NCBI GenBank assembly: GCA_949295465.1
Contig: CASFKY010000012.1
Location: 1-64,000 of the forward strand
Length of the DNA: 64,000 bases
Direction of reading: 5' to 3'
Origin: an uncultured Oscillospiraceae bacterium
GTDB lineage: Bacteria; Bacillota; Clostridia; Oscillospirales; Ruminococcaceae
Under the pieces are notes generated by a model. The model made no database searches, was not told where the DNA came from, and saw nothing but the letters and a program-made list of their open reading frames with translations. Shown here piece after piece: positions 35,345 to 43,180 of this stretch; within the stretch, counting starts at the first letter, position 1, and each line of letters opens with the position of its first letter. Both the position numbers and the translations under genes were made by a program.

Positions 35345-35604
35345 AGGCCGATCACGAGCAGGTCTGCCGGCTGGTAAAGACCGCCCGGGGCCAGCTGGAC
35401 GGCGTGCTGCGGATGGTGGAGGAAGACCGATACTGCATTGACGTGGCCAACCAGCTCACCGCCGCCCAGGCGGTGTTGCGCCGGGCCACCCGGGAGGTAC
35501 TGCGGGCCCACATGGCGGCCTGCGTCACCGAGGCGGTGCAGAGCGGCGATGCAGACCAGAAGATCGACGAGCTGATCGAGCTGTTTGACCGAATGACCCG
35601 GTGA
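35341..35604 (+). CDS. csoR: CsoR family copper-sensing repressor
   Basis: 87 residues, all-helical DUF156/CsoR type. The Cu(I) ligands of CsoR appear in order: Cys in EEDRYCIDV, then His and Cys spaced as in LRAHMAACV. It should bind the operator without copper and leave it when Cu(I) binds. It overlaps the copA stop by four bases, so it is autoregulated with copA, probably through the palindrome at 32635. Members for nickel or formaldehyde differ at these residues. Confidence 0.88.
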   Translation: MKADHEQVCRLVKTARGQLDGVLRMVEEDRYCIDVANQLTAAQAVLRRATREVLRAHMAACVTEAVQSGDADQKIDELIELFDRMTR

Positions 35605-35608
35605 ATAC

Positions 35609-35651
35609 AAAATCAGGGGAAGAAATCCTGGGATTTCTTCCCCTGATTTTT
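35609..35651 (+). terminator. Intrinsic terminator of the copper operon
   Basis: A 19-20 bp perfect stem (35609-35628 with 35631-35650) with a very short loop, ending in TTTTT, 5 bases after the csoR stop. Confidence 0.9.
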
Positions 35652-35682
35652 GTCAATATGCGAGATTTTGCGACTTTCCCTC

Positions 35683-35711
35683 TTGACATTCGCCCGGAAA
35701 AGTTGCATATT
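35683..35711 (+). promoter_or_regulatory. Promoter of the creatininase-NhaC operon
   Basis: A perfect TTGACA, a 17-base spacer and CATATT (weak -10), about 80 bases before the GTG start. Confidence 0.6.
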
Positions 35712-35792
35712 TATACCGTTATTCTTGTAAAAACATTCAGTCGGCTGCGCCGTTTTGTCGGTAAACTGCATACAAAAAAGGAGATTCGCATC

Positions 35793-36620
35793 GTGAAAGA
35801 CTGGAAAACGCTGTATGAGGTCAAGGGCCCCAAGTGCCTGCTGGAGCTGACCGCCACTGAGCTGAAAGCCCTGATGGATGAGGGGGCGGACACCGTCATC
35901 CTGAGCTTCGGCGCCATCGAGAACCACGGCAGCCACCTGCCTTTGGGGGCCGACTGGTTCCAGGCCAACATGCTGATCCGCTGCGTCCACGAGCAGCTGA
36001 CCGCCATGGGCCACAAATCCATCCCGGGCTTCCCGGTGCCCTTTGGGGTGCAGACAAACCAGTTTGAGCGCCAGGGCGCCAACCTGTTTGGCAATGTGCC
36101 CATCAGCGAGCGCACCTTCATCGATATGGCCGAGGACCTGTGCCTCTCCCTCCATCAGCAGGGCTTCAATCGGTTTGTGCTCTGCCTGAACCACTCCGAA
36201 AACCACGCCGCCCTCCATGTGGCCGCCAAGGACCTGGCCGTGCGCTTTGGGCTCAAGTGTGTGGTCTGTGACTGGGTGCCCCCCATGAACGACTTCTGGC
36301 CCAAGGTGTGCAAGAACCCGGAGCATCAGGGCCATGCCGGCGAGGACGAGGCCAGCTGCGTGCTGGCGGCAGTGCCCAACCTGGTGCACCTGGAGGGCTG
36401 CCAGCCCTACTACGAGGAGGACGACGGCAAGCCGGTGAAGATGGGCGGCCTGCACTATTACGGCGGCGCCGTGGGCATCTATGTGCCGGTGCGGGAGGAC
36501 AAGAGCCCCGGCTACATCGGCAACCCGGCCGACGCCACCGTGGAGGTGGGCGAAAAGTGCTATGAGGCCTATGCCCAGTGGATTGCCCAGGTTGCGGACA
36601 AGTACCTGTACAACGACTGA
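35793..36620 (+). CDS. Creatininase family metalloenzyme
   Basis: 275 residues from GTG 35793 (VKDWKTLYEVKGPK), behind AAAAAAGGAG. The family metal ligands are visible: Glu/His/Asp in GAIENHGSHLPLGAD near 45, LNHSENHAAL near 135, and HAGEDEAS near 182. The family cuts cyclic or amide C-N bonds (creatinine, formamidopyrimidine deformylation, mycofactocin peptide), and the actual substrate is not clear. MftE-like roles need mycofactocin genes, which are absent. Cotranscribed with the NhaC-type antiporter 42 bases downstream, so the substrate may be taken up or expelled by it. Confidence 0.85.
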   Translation: MKDWKTLYEVKGPKCLLELTATELKALMDEGADTVILSFGAIENHGSHLPLGADWFQANMLIRCVHEQLTAMGHKSIPGFPVPFGVQTNQFERQGANLFGNVPISERTFIDMAEDLCLSLHQQGFNRFVLCLNHSENHAALHVAAKDLAVRFGLKCVVCDWVPPMNDFWPKVCKNPEHQGHAGEDEASCVLAAVPNLVHLEGCQPYYEEDDGKPVKMGGLHYYGGAVGIYVPVREDKSPGYIGNPADATVEVGEKCYEAYAQWIAQVADKYLYND

Positions 36621-36662
36621 TTTTGAGGCCCTTGCGGCCTGCTTTGGGGAGGAATTTTACTG

Positions 36663-38105
36663 ATGCAAGCACAAAAAACCAAGGACATGCCCTTCGGCTG
36701 GGCGCTGTTCTGTATCGCGTTTCTGCTCTGTTCCATGATCGCCTCGGTGCTGTGGCTGGACATCCCGGTCCACATCAACCTGCTCACCTCCATCGCCGTC
36801 ACCCTGGGTGTGGCCTGGCTGAACGGAAAGCCCTGGAAAGAGCTGGCGGCCGCCATTGAATACGGCGGCCAGATCCTGGTGACCCCCACCATCATCATGA
36901 TGCTCATCGGCTGCCTCATCGCCAGCTGGATCGCCGGCGGCACGGTGCCCATGATCATCTACTGGGGCCTGAAAATGATCAACCCCTCCTACTTCCTGTT
37001 CACTGCCTGCCTGATCTGCGCCATCTGCGCGCTGTCCATCGGCAGCAGCTGGTCCACCGCCGGCACTGTGGGCGTGGCCCTGGTGGGTATCGGCGCGGGC
37101 CTGGGCATCAACCCGGCCATGACCGCCGGCGCCATCATCTCCGGCTCTTATCTGGGCGACAAGATGAGCCCCATGTCCGACACCACCAACCTGGCCCCCG
37201 CCGTGGCCGAGGCCGACCTGTTCGACCACATCAAGAGCATGATGTACACCACCGGCCCCGCCTTTGTGATAAGCCTGATCATCTACTGGGTGCTGGGTAT
37301 GCGCTACACCGCCGACGGCATCGACTCCGAGCAGGTGGCCAACACCCTGGCAGCCATTGAGCAGAACTTCGACATGAACATCCTGCTGCTGCTGCCCCCC
37401 GTGATCGTGATCGTGATGGCAGTGCTGAAGTGCCCCTCCATCCCCACCCTGCTGATCTCCACCCTGGCGGCCAGCCTGCTGGCCATGATCTTCCAGGGCC
37501 AGAGCCTGGCCGCCATGGCCACCATCCTGGACGAGGGCTTCTCCATCGACAGCGGCTTTGCGGATTTTGACACCCTCATGAGCCGGGGCGGCCTGCAGAG
37601 CATGCTGTGGACCGCCGCCCTGGGCATGCTGGGCATGCTGTACGGCGCCATCATGGAAAAAACCGGCCTGCTCTCCTCTTTCCTGGAGCACATGAAGCCC
37701 TTGGTCAAGAACACCGGCACCCTCATCACCACTGTGATCTTCTCCAACGCCATCCTGCTGGCGGCCACCGCCAGCCAGACCCTGGCCATCGTGGTGGGCG
37801 GCCGGATGTACGTCACCGAGTTCAAGAAGAAGGACCTGCTGCCCCAGGTGCTCAGCCGCACCCTGGAGGACAGCGGCACCATCATCTCTCCCCTGATCCC
37901 CTGGAGCCTGTGCGGCGTGTACATGACCGGCACCCTGGGTGTGCCCACCCTGTCCTACCTGCCCTACTCCTTCCTGTGCTGGCTGTGCCCCATCATCGCC
38001 ATCATCTATGGCTTTACCGGCAAGTTCGTCTGGAAAACCGGCGAGCATCCCAGCCAGCGCACCTACCACGACCACGACGAAGAGGCCGCGGCTCAGCCGG
38101 CCTGA
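36663..38105 (+). CDS. NhaC family Na+/H+ antiporter or related solute antiporter
   Basis: 480 residues, about 11-12 helices. SSWSTAGTVGVALVGIGAGLGI, then SGSYLGDKMSPMSDTTNLAPA is the strong NhaC signature near residues 125-185. NhaC members exchange Na+ for H+ or carry malate/lactate with Na+ (MleN). Being in an operon with a creatininase-family enzyme, it may instead import or export that enzyme's substrate. GGGGAGGAATTTTACTG precedes the start. Confidence 0.88.
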   Translation: MQAQKTKDMPFGWALFCIAFLLCSMIASVLWLDIPVHINLLTSIAVTLGVAWLNGKPWKELAAAIEYGGQILVTPTIIMMLIGCLIASWIAGGTVPMIIYWGLKMINPSYFLFTACLICAICALSIGSSWSTAGTVGVALVGIGAGLGINPAMTAGAIISGSYLGDKMSPMSDTTNLAPAVAEADLFDHIKSMMYTTGPAFVISLIIYWVLGMRYTADGIDSEQVANTLAAIEQNFDMNILLLLPPVIVIVMAVLKCPSIPTLLISTLAASLLAMIFQGQSLAAMATILDEGFSIDSGFADFDTLMSRGGLQSMLWTAALGMLGMLYGAIMEKTGLLSSFLEHMKPLVKNTGTLITTVIFSNAILLAATASQTLAIVVGGRMYVTEFKKKDLLPQVLSRTLEDSGTIISPLIPWSLCGVYMTGTLGVPTLSYLPYSFLCWLCPIIAIIYGFTGKFVWKTGEHPSQRTYHDHDEEAAAQPA

Positions 38106-38121
38106 TCTCTTTCTCCGAAAC

Positions 38122-38157
38122 AAAACGGCACAGCCTTAAAAGGTTGTGCCGTTTTTG
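38122..38157. terminator. Bidirectional terminator between nhaC-like and XRE genes
   Basis: A stem AAAACGGCACAGCC/GGTTGTGCCGTTTT with one G-T pair, T tract on both strands, placed between two convergent genes. Confidence 0.87.
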
Positions 38158-38158
38158 T

Positions 38159-39250
38159 TTATTCCAGGCTTTGGCGAAGCTGCTCCATTGCCTCCTCAAA
38201 GGCAGGCAGGCCCCGAAGGTGTTGATACAGCTCTTCCTTTTGGGCGCTCTCCCAGACCATACGGCGCATTTCCCGATAGGTTCCTTCCTGTTTTTCCTCT
38301 TCCTGAAGCCGCAGCCCCGGACTGAAAAGTTCCGGGGCCGGGCAGGGCCGGGGGCCGGTGAGCACCCGCACATACCCGGCAAAACTCCGGGCCGCCTGCT
38401 CCCACTCTTTCCTGCCCAGGTGGAACTCCAGCTGCAGGGCATCGCTTGCATCCAGGAAGCCGAAGGACCGGGCCATGGCCCGGTAAGCCTGGGCAATCTT
38501 TTGCCGGGCTGCCTCCCCCGGCGTCAGCCGGGGACTGGCCAGGATGCCCAGACAGGTGAGGGCCTGACTCACATGGCGGAAGAGCTGCTTCTGGGTCTGT
38601 TCCAGGGCCGGGCCGGTCTGCTCCTTTTTCAGGTAGTACTGGACCCAGACTCCTGCCGGGTCCACCGCCTGCTCGGGCAGCTCTTTTAAGAGGGCCGCCC
38701 CCTTTTCCGGGTCTCCGTCGGCGATCTCCAGGCCCGCCAGGCTGAGGGTGGCCCCCTGCCAGTAGGCGGCGCTGCCGCTGGCTCGCACCCGCTCCAGCAA
38801 GTTCCGCTTGCGGGCCCGCCAACGGGCAAAGACTTCCTCCCCTGCCCCGGGGTAAAATACCCGCAGGGTGTCGTAGACGGCAGCCCCGTTGTACAAAAGC
38901 AGAGCACAGCCGGGCCAGCGGCAAAGCAGCTCCTCCAGCCGGTCCTCCGCCTGTCTCCATCCCTCCGGGCCGCCCCCGGCCAGGGCCTCTCCCAAAAGGT
39001 CGTTGATCTGGTCGATCACCTGGCCGGCCGGCGGCTCCTCCTCAAATTGCAGCAAGGTGTCGGGATTGGTGCCCAGGGCCCGGGCCAGGGGGCAAAGCAG
39101 GGTGATGTCCGGGTAGGAGCTGTCTGTCTCCCATTTGCTCACCGCCGGGGCCGAGACCCCCAGCTGTTGTGCCAATTGTTCCTGGGTGAGGCCCTTTGCC
39201 CGCCGCAGGGCGGCGATCTGAGCGCCGATTTTTGGGGGTATGGTCTCCAT
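38159..39250 (-). CDS. XRE family helix-turn-helix regulator with TPR-like C-terminal domain
   Basis: 363 residues. Residues about 8-65 form a Cro/CI-type HTH (IAALRRAKGLTQEQLAQQLG, then SAPAVSKWETDSSYPD). The remaining 290 residues are helical and Leu/Ala-rich, TPR-like, as in RRNPP-type peptide-responsive regulators or other XRE-TPR proteins. No signal peptide gene is seen next to it. Target genes unknown. The start METIPPKIGAQ is at 39250, with GGAGGAAC upstream. Confidence 0.85.
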   Translation of the reverse strand: METIPPKIGAQIAALRRAKGLTQEQLAQQLGVSAPAVSKWETDSSYPDITLLCPLARALGTNPDTLLQFEEEPPAGQVIDQINDLLGEALAGGGPEGWRQAEDRLEELLCRWPGCALLLYNGAAVYDTLRVFYPGAGEEVFARWRARKRNLLERVRASGSAAYWQGATLSLAGLEIADGDPEKGAALLKELPEQAVDPAGVWVQYYLKKEQTGPALEQTQKQLFRHVSQALTCLGILASPRLTPGEAARQKIAQAYRAMARSFGFLDASDALQLEFHLGRKEWEQAARSFAGYVRVLTGPRPCPAPELFSPGLRLQEEEKQEGTYREMRRMVWESAQKEELYQHLRGLPAFEEAMEQLRQSLE

Positions 39251-39298
39251 GGATGTGTTCCTCCTGTCTCAAAAAATGCGGACGCGCCTCCTGCCTGT

Positions 39299-39327
39299 AT
39301 TGTACCCTGCCGTCCTGTTTGCCACAA
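39299..39327 (-). promoter_or_regulatory. Promoter of the XRE regulator
   Basis: On the minus strand TTGTGG (39327-39322), a 17-base spacer and TACAAT (39304-39299). Confidence 0.6.
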
Positions 39328-39543
39328 GGGAGGCATTGTTAAGTTACAGGCAGATTTCTTGAATGCCGTTCAGATTTTTTGAGCCGGGCAAAACCGCAGC
39401 GGCCTTTTTGCCGGGTTGTTGCGGTGCAAAACCCAGGGGGGCTTCCCGGCCGGAGCGCCGCACAATACGGTCGGCAGCGGCAATTCGCTCCAGCTGTTCC
39501 CCACGCAGACCGCCTCTGACATCTGCGGAGACGTGATCCCCGC

Positions 39544-40896
39544 TCAGTTTTCTTTTCTTTTTTTGCCCCCCTCCTCCCAGAGTTTGTCAGCCGTATCACA
39601 CCACTCCCTGGCATAGGGGGTGGTTTTGTCACACAGATGATCCACGGTCTCAGGGCTCTGATAATCGGTGCTGACCGCACCGCTTTTTTTCACCATCTCC
39701 CGCAGCGCCTCCGGATTTTCCAGCATGGGACAGGGCCGGAGCATGTTGTCGTTGAAGGGTTGATTGCCGTGGTAGGCCATAAACAGAGGGCTCTTGAGCG
39801 CCTCCAGCAGGCTGGTGTTATGAATGTTGCAATTGGAATAGTGGATGAACACGCAGGGCTCCACATCTCCCTTGGCGTTGATGTGCAGGTAGTTGCGCCC
39901 GCCCGCGATGCAGCCGCCCACATACTCGGCGTCATTCTGAAAATCAATGGAGAAAATTGCCTTTGTGCCGCGGTACTCCCGAATACGGCGGTAAACCGTT
40001 TCTCTCTGCCGGGGCGAGGGCAGAAGGTCTGCGGCGGCCTCGTTGCCCACCGGCATATAATGGAAAAACCAGATAAACAGCGCGCCGGCCTCTATGATGG
40101 AATCAAAGAACGCCTCGCTGGTGATGTCTGCATAGTTGCGGCTGGTATAGCAGGTGGAAATACCAAAGGGCAGCTTGTGGCTCTTGAGCAGGGCCATGGC
40201 CTGCTGCACTTTTCGATATCCGCCCTGACCGCGCCGGGAATCGTTGGCCTGCTCAAACCCTTCCAGCGAAAGGGCCGGCACAAAATTTTTGACCCGCAGC
40301 ATCTCCTTGCAGAAGTCTTCGTCGATGAGCGTGCCGTTGGTGAAGGAGAGGAACTCGCAATCCGGGTGCATCTCGCACAGGCGGATCAGGTCTGCCTTGC
40401 GCATCAAAGGTTCTCCGCCGGTATAGATGTACATATGGATTCCCAGCTCTTTGCCCTGGCAGATGATGGAATCCATGGTTTCCAGGCTCAGATTCAGGCG
40501 ATTGCCATACTCTGCCGCCCAGCAGCCGGTGCAGTGCATATTGCAGGCCGAGGTGGGGTCCAGCAAAATGGCCCAGGGCACGTTGCAGTTTTCCCGGGCC
40601 TTCACTTCCTCCTGCACCGCGCTCCCCTTTAAGCTGGCGTTGAACAAAAAGTTCTGGAAAAAGGCCTGCCGCACCCCGGGGTCCAGTTCATAAACCCGCA
40701 GCATCAGCTGATACCAGTTGTTCTTTTCCCGGATGGCCCCGCGAATTGCGTCCCGCTGATTTTGATACCACCCTGCCGGGGTGAACCGATCCACCAGCGC
40801 CATCAGTTTGGGGATGTTTTCTTCCGGGTTTCCTTCGATATATTTCAACGCCTGGGTGATCGCAAAATTCTGCATGTTGTCCTTGATGGTACTCAT
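39544..40896 (-). CDS. Radical SAM protein with possible SPASM-like C-terminus
   Basis: 450 residues from ATG 40896 (MSTIKDNMQNFAI). After a helical N-domain of about 105 residues comes DPTSACNMHCTGCW, with the CxxxCxxC iron-sulfur ligands at about 116, 120 and 123, and then YIYTGGEPLM near 155 for SAM binding. Further Cys occur at GGCIAGGRNYLHINAKGDVEPC near 330-350 and RPCPM near 390, suggestive of auxiliary clusters. It is divergent from a paralogue that lacks the cluster motif. No precursor peptide gene is evident, so the reaction is unknown. Confidence 0.88.
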   Translation of the reverse strand: MSTIKDNMQNFAITQALKYIEGNPEENIPKLMALVDRFTPAGWYQNQRDAIRGAIREKNNWYQLMLRVYELDPGVRQAFFQNFLFNASLKGSAVQEEVKARENCNVPWAILLDPTSACNMHCTGCWAAEYGNRLNLSLETMDSIICQGKELGIHMYIYTGGEPLMRKADLIRLCEMHPDCEFLSFTNGTLIDEDFCKEMLRVKNFVPALSLEGFEQANDSRRGQGGYRKVQQAMALLKSHKLPFGISTCYTSRNYADITSEAFFDSIIEAGALFIWFFHYMPVGNEAAADLLPSPRQRETVYRRIREYRGTKAIFSIDFQNDAEYVGGCIAGGRNYLHINAKGDVEPCVFIHYSNCNIHNTSLLEALKSPLFMAYHGNQPFNDNMLRPCPMLENPEALREMVKKSGAVSTDYQSPETVDHLCDKTTPYAREWCDTADKLWEEGGKKRKEN

Positions 40897-41149
40897 GGTG
40901 ATCTTCCTTTCCGCGTCTTGCGCGCCTCTGTTTTGCCCCATTATATGGAGCTCTCCCGCCAAAGTCACGGGACAGGAAAATCTTTGGGTCCAAATTTGCG
41001 ACACCCGCATCGGGTTTGTTACCTTTTGGGACAGGGCCTGCCCGGTGAACATTGTTTTCCCGCGGTAAGCTGCGCTATGCTGTGGATATCCTCAAAGCGA
41101 GAGGGTCCGGCGCCGATTTCAAAAGGCCGATTTCAAAAGGAGGTTCGAG
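40897..41149. other. Divergent intergenic region of the radical SAM pair
   Basis: 253 bases. It holds the 19-nt element at 41017-41035, a partial copy (CACGGGACAGGAAAAT) at 40965-40980, and a repeated GATTTCAAAAGG stretch just before the ribosome binding site at 41139. I see no clear -10/-35 pairs. Confidence 0.6.
41017..41035 (+). promoter_or_regulatory. Copy 1 of a 19-nt shared element
   Basis: TGTTACCTTTTGGGACAGG occurs here and, as exact reverse complement, at 43052-43070. The inner part is an imperfect dyad (TGT..CC....GG.ACA). Its position in both divergent regions around the TetR gene suggests a shared operator. Confidence 0.65.
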
Positions 41150-42193
41150 ATGGAAAACAGCATGTCCCGCCTGTTGATTGAGACTACGGTCCGGCAGGCC
41201 CTCAAAAACCTCCGGGAAGATCCCCAAAGAAGTACCCGAAATCTGATCGATATGGCCCTGCAGTTTTCCCAGGGACGGTTTCAGAATCGTTTTTTCGAGA
41301 CCGCCCAGACCATGCTGAAAAACGAAAACAGCGCCTATTACTCGCTGGTACAGGACGCCGCCGGGCACATCGAGACCGAGCATCTGGTGCGATTCGGGAT
41401 GAATCTGGGATACAACAGCTGCACCTGGGGCGCCCACCGCATCCGCACCAATGAGCAGGCCCTGGGGTTCAACATTCCCTGGACGGTGCTGCTGAAAATG
41501 GAAGGGGATTTTTCTGCCCTGCAATCAGAGAAATATGACGCGGTCATCACCGAGGGAGAGGGGCTTGGCATCTGCTGCTGGATGCTTTTTGCCCCCCAGG
41601 CCGACCCGGTTCGGCTTCTGCCGCTGGCGCAGGCGCATCCTGACAGCGCGTTTTTCCTTTTCTGCCCTTCCGGCACAGTCACCCCCCTTTTGGCCGAAAA
41701 ACTGGAACCGCTGTACAATCTCATGCCGGTGGTCCGCTTTGACTTTGCCTCCGGGGCAGCCTGTTCTCTTCTGCGAAAGGCCCGGCTTCCTTACTCACTC
41801 TATTGCCCCTACTCCCGAAAGGAGGCGTCCTCCTTTATAGACGGGAGCCTGTTTGCTGCCGCCCAAAGACTGCACCCCATCTTTACCGCCCTGATCTTTC
41901 GGCCGGACTGCCCCATCAAAACCCGAGCCGCAGTTTACCGGGCCGTGGTGGAGATCCGCAAAAAACAGCTCTTTGAGACGGTGCCCTGGGAGCTGTATGA
42001 GGACACCTGCATGTTGGACGAGATTATCTCCGACGATGCCTGCTGGATCTGTTTTGACGGAAAGGGGATTCTGCGCTCCCCCGAAGGCACCTCCCGCCCT
42101 GACTGCGGAAATCTGTTTGACTGCGGTCTGCGTGCTGTCATCCGGCAGGCATGCCCCAAGCCTTCCTCCATTTCCTTTTATCGGCAGGCTTAG
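41150..42193 (+). CDS. Radical SAM paralogue without the Fe-S motif (probable pseudoenzyme)
   Basis: 347 residues with AAAAGGAGG before the ATG. Its N-terminal 110 residues align with the divergent radical SAM protein: QALKNLREDP with QALKYIEGNP, FNIPWTVLLK with CNVPWAILLD, and later AHPDSAFFLFCPSGT with MHPDCEFLSFTNGT. Where the partner has CxxxCxxC this protein has a deletion, and where GGEP should be it has APQA, so it cannot be a normal radical SAM enzyme. A Cys/Asp segment near residue 305 (DDACWICFDGKG) and CGNLFDCG may bind metal. It is complete and has a good start. I infer a partner or regulatory subunit. Confidence 0.72.
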   Translation: MENSMSRLLIETTVRQALKNLREDPQRSTRNLIDMALQFSQGRFQNRFFETAQTMLKNENSAYYSLVQDAAGHIETEHLVRFGMNLGYNSCTWGAHRIRTNEQALGFNIPWTVLLKMEGDFSALQSEKYDAVITEGEGLGICCWMLFAPQADPVRLLPLAQAHPDSAFFLFCPSGTVTPLLAEKLEPLYNLMPVVRFDFASGAACSLLRKARLPYSLYCPYSRKEASSFIDGSLFAAAQRLHPIFTALIFRPDCPIKTRAAVYRAVVEIRKKQLFETVPWELYEDTCMLDEIISDDACWICFDGKGILRSPEGTSRPDCGNLFDCGLRAVIRQACPKPSSISFYRQA

Positions 42194-42280
42194 AGCGCCG
42201 CTTTCTGCGCGCCGGTTCTGGCTCTGCCCCAAAAAGCCCGCCCCGGCAGCTTGCACCGGGGCGGGCTTCTCCTTTTTTGT

Positions 42281-42862
42281 TCAGGGGTTTGAATCGCCGG
42301 CCTCTTTCCGCTCCATCTCGCTGCAAAGCACCTTTGCCCCTTTTTCCACCAATCGCTTGATCCTCTCCACAAATTCATGGGGCGGCATGCAGTTCCTGGT
42401 CAGCAGCCATCGCTCCATGGCGCAGATTACCGCATCGGTAAAAAACGCGATCTCGAATTCCTCAAACTTTTCCGGGCCGAACAGATAGGCCAGCCGGCTG
42501 AGAAGCAGCGGGCGGATATATTCCCGGAAATGGTCTGTAAAAGAATTCTGCCCTTTGATCTGCAGTGCTCTGCGGTAAAACTCATGGTGCTGGTAAAAAT
42601 ATTCGCAGGCTTTCTCCACCAGGTCCCAGTGCTTTTCAAAGGGGACCTCTATATCCGCATCCTTCACCAGCGTGATGAATTCCGTATCAAAAATCCAGTT
42701 GACCAGATCGTACTTGTCCTTGAAGTGGTAATAAAAGCTCTTTCGGTTCATACCGCAGCGCTCGCAGATCTGAGCCACATTGATCTTCTCAAAAGGCTGC
42801 TCCGCCATCAGTTCCCGCAGGGAGTTGGCCAGTGCCCGCTTTGTGATTTGGGAGTCTGCCAT
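42281..42862 (-). CDS. TetR/AcrR family regulator (DhaS-like)
   Basis: 193 residues from ATG 42862 (MADSQITKRALANSLRELM). The HTH reads INVAQICERCGMNRKSFYYHFKDKYDLVNW, typical of the DhaS/YbiH-like TetR group. The C-terminal part (FFTDAVICAMERWLL) is the matching ligand-dimer domain. It lies between the radical SAM paralogue (convergent) and the ATPase (divergent). The two 19-nt elements are candidates for its operator. The ligand is not predictable. Confidence 0.88.
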   Translation of the reverse strand: MADSQITKRALANSLRELMAEQPFEKINVAQICERCGMNRKSFYYHFKDKYDLVNWIFDTEFITLVKDADIEVPFEKHWDLVEKACEYFYQHHEFYRRALQIKGQNSFTDHFREYIRPLLLSRLAYLFGPEKFEEFEIAFFTDAVICAMERWLLTRNCMPPHEFVERIKRLVEKGAKVLCSEMERKEAGDSNP

Positions 42863-43180
42863 CGTTCCAGCTCCTTTTGAAGTTCCTGCCAACAAAAACA
42901 AACCCGCCTGTTCCGCGCAGACGCGGCCGATCGCCTTGATCCGGGCAGGTTGAAGGGTTTTTCACATTTTTCAAAATCCAGTTTCAGTGTAGCACGGCCT
43001 TTCTTTTTTCTCAACGCCCTTTTCCCTTCCGGGGCGGGACAAATGCTCTTTCCTGTCCCAAAAGGTAACATCCCCTTGAAAGCTGAGGAAAAGTGTAACG
43101 AGAAAACCGCTTTGCCCCATGAAATCAGGCAAAGTCCGGGATACAATACTCTCAAGCAACTGCGAAGGAGGTTTTCCCCA
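42863..43180. other. Intergenic region between TetR and the P2-type ATPase
   Basis: 318 bases with the second 19-nt element at 43052-43070 and a TACAAT at 43142-43147 that could be the ATPase -10. The ATPase frame is open through most of it, but the region has no supported start before 43181. Confidence 0.6.
43052..43070 (-). promoter_or_regulatory. Copy 2 of the 19-nt shared element
   Basis: Reverse complement of TGTTACCTTTTGGGACAGG with no mismatch to copy 1, 110 bases before the ATPase start and 190 bases before the TetR start. Confidence 0.65.

Noticed and set aside
42950..43180. N-terminal extension of the P2-type ATPase by 77 codons
   Set aside because: The extension runs through the shared operator and has no ribosome binding site; TTG 43181 has an ideal one and matches the family N-terminus.
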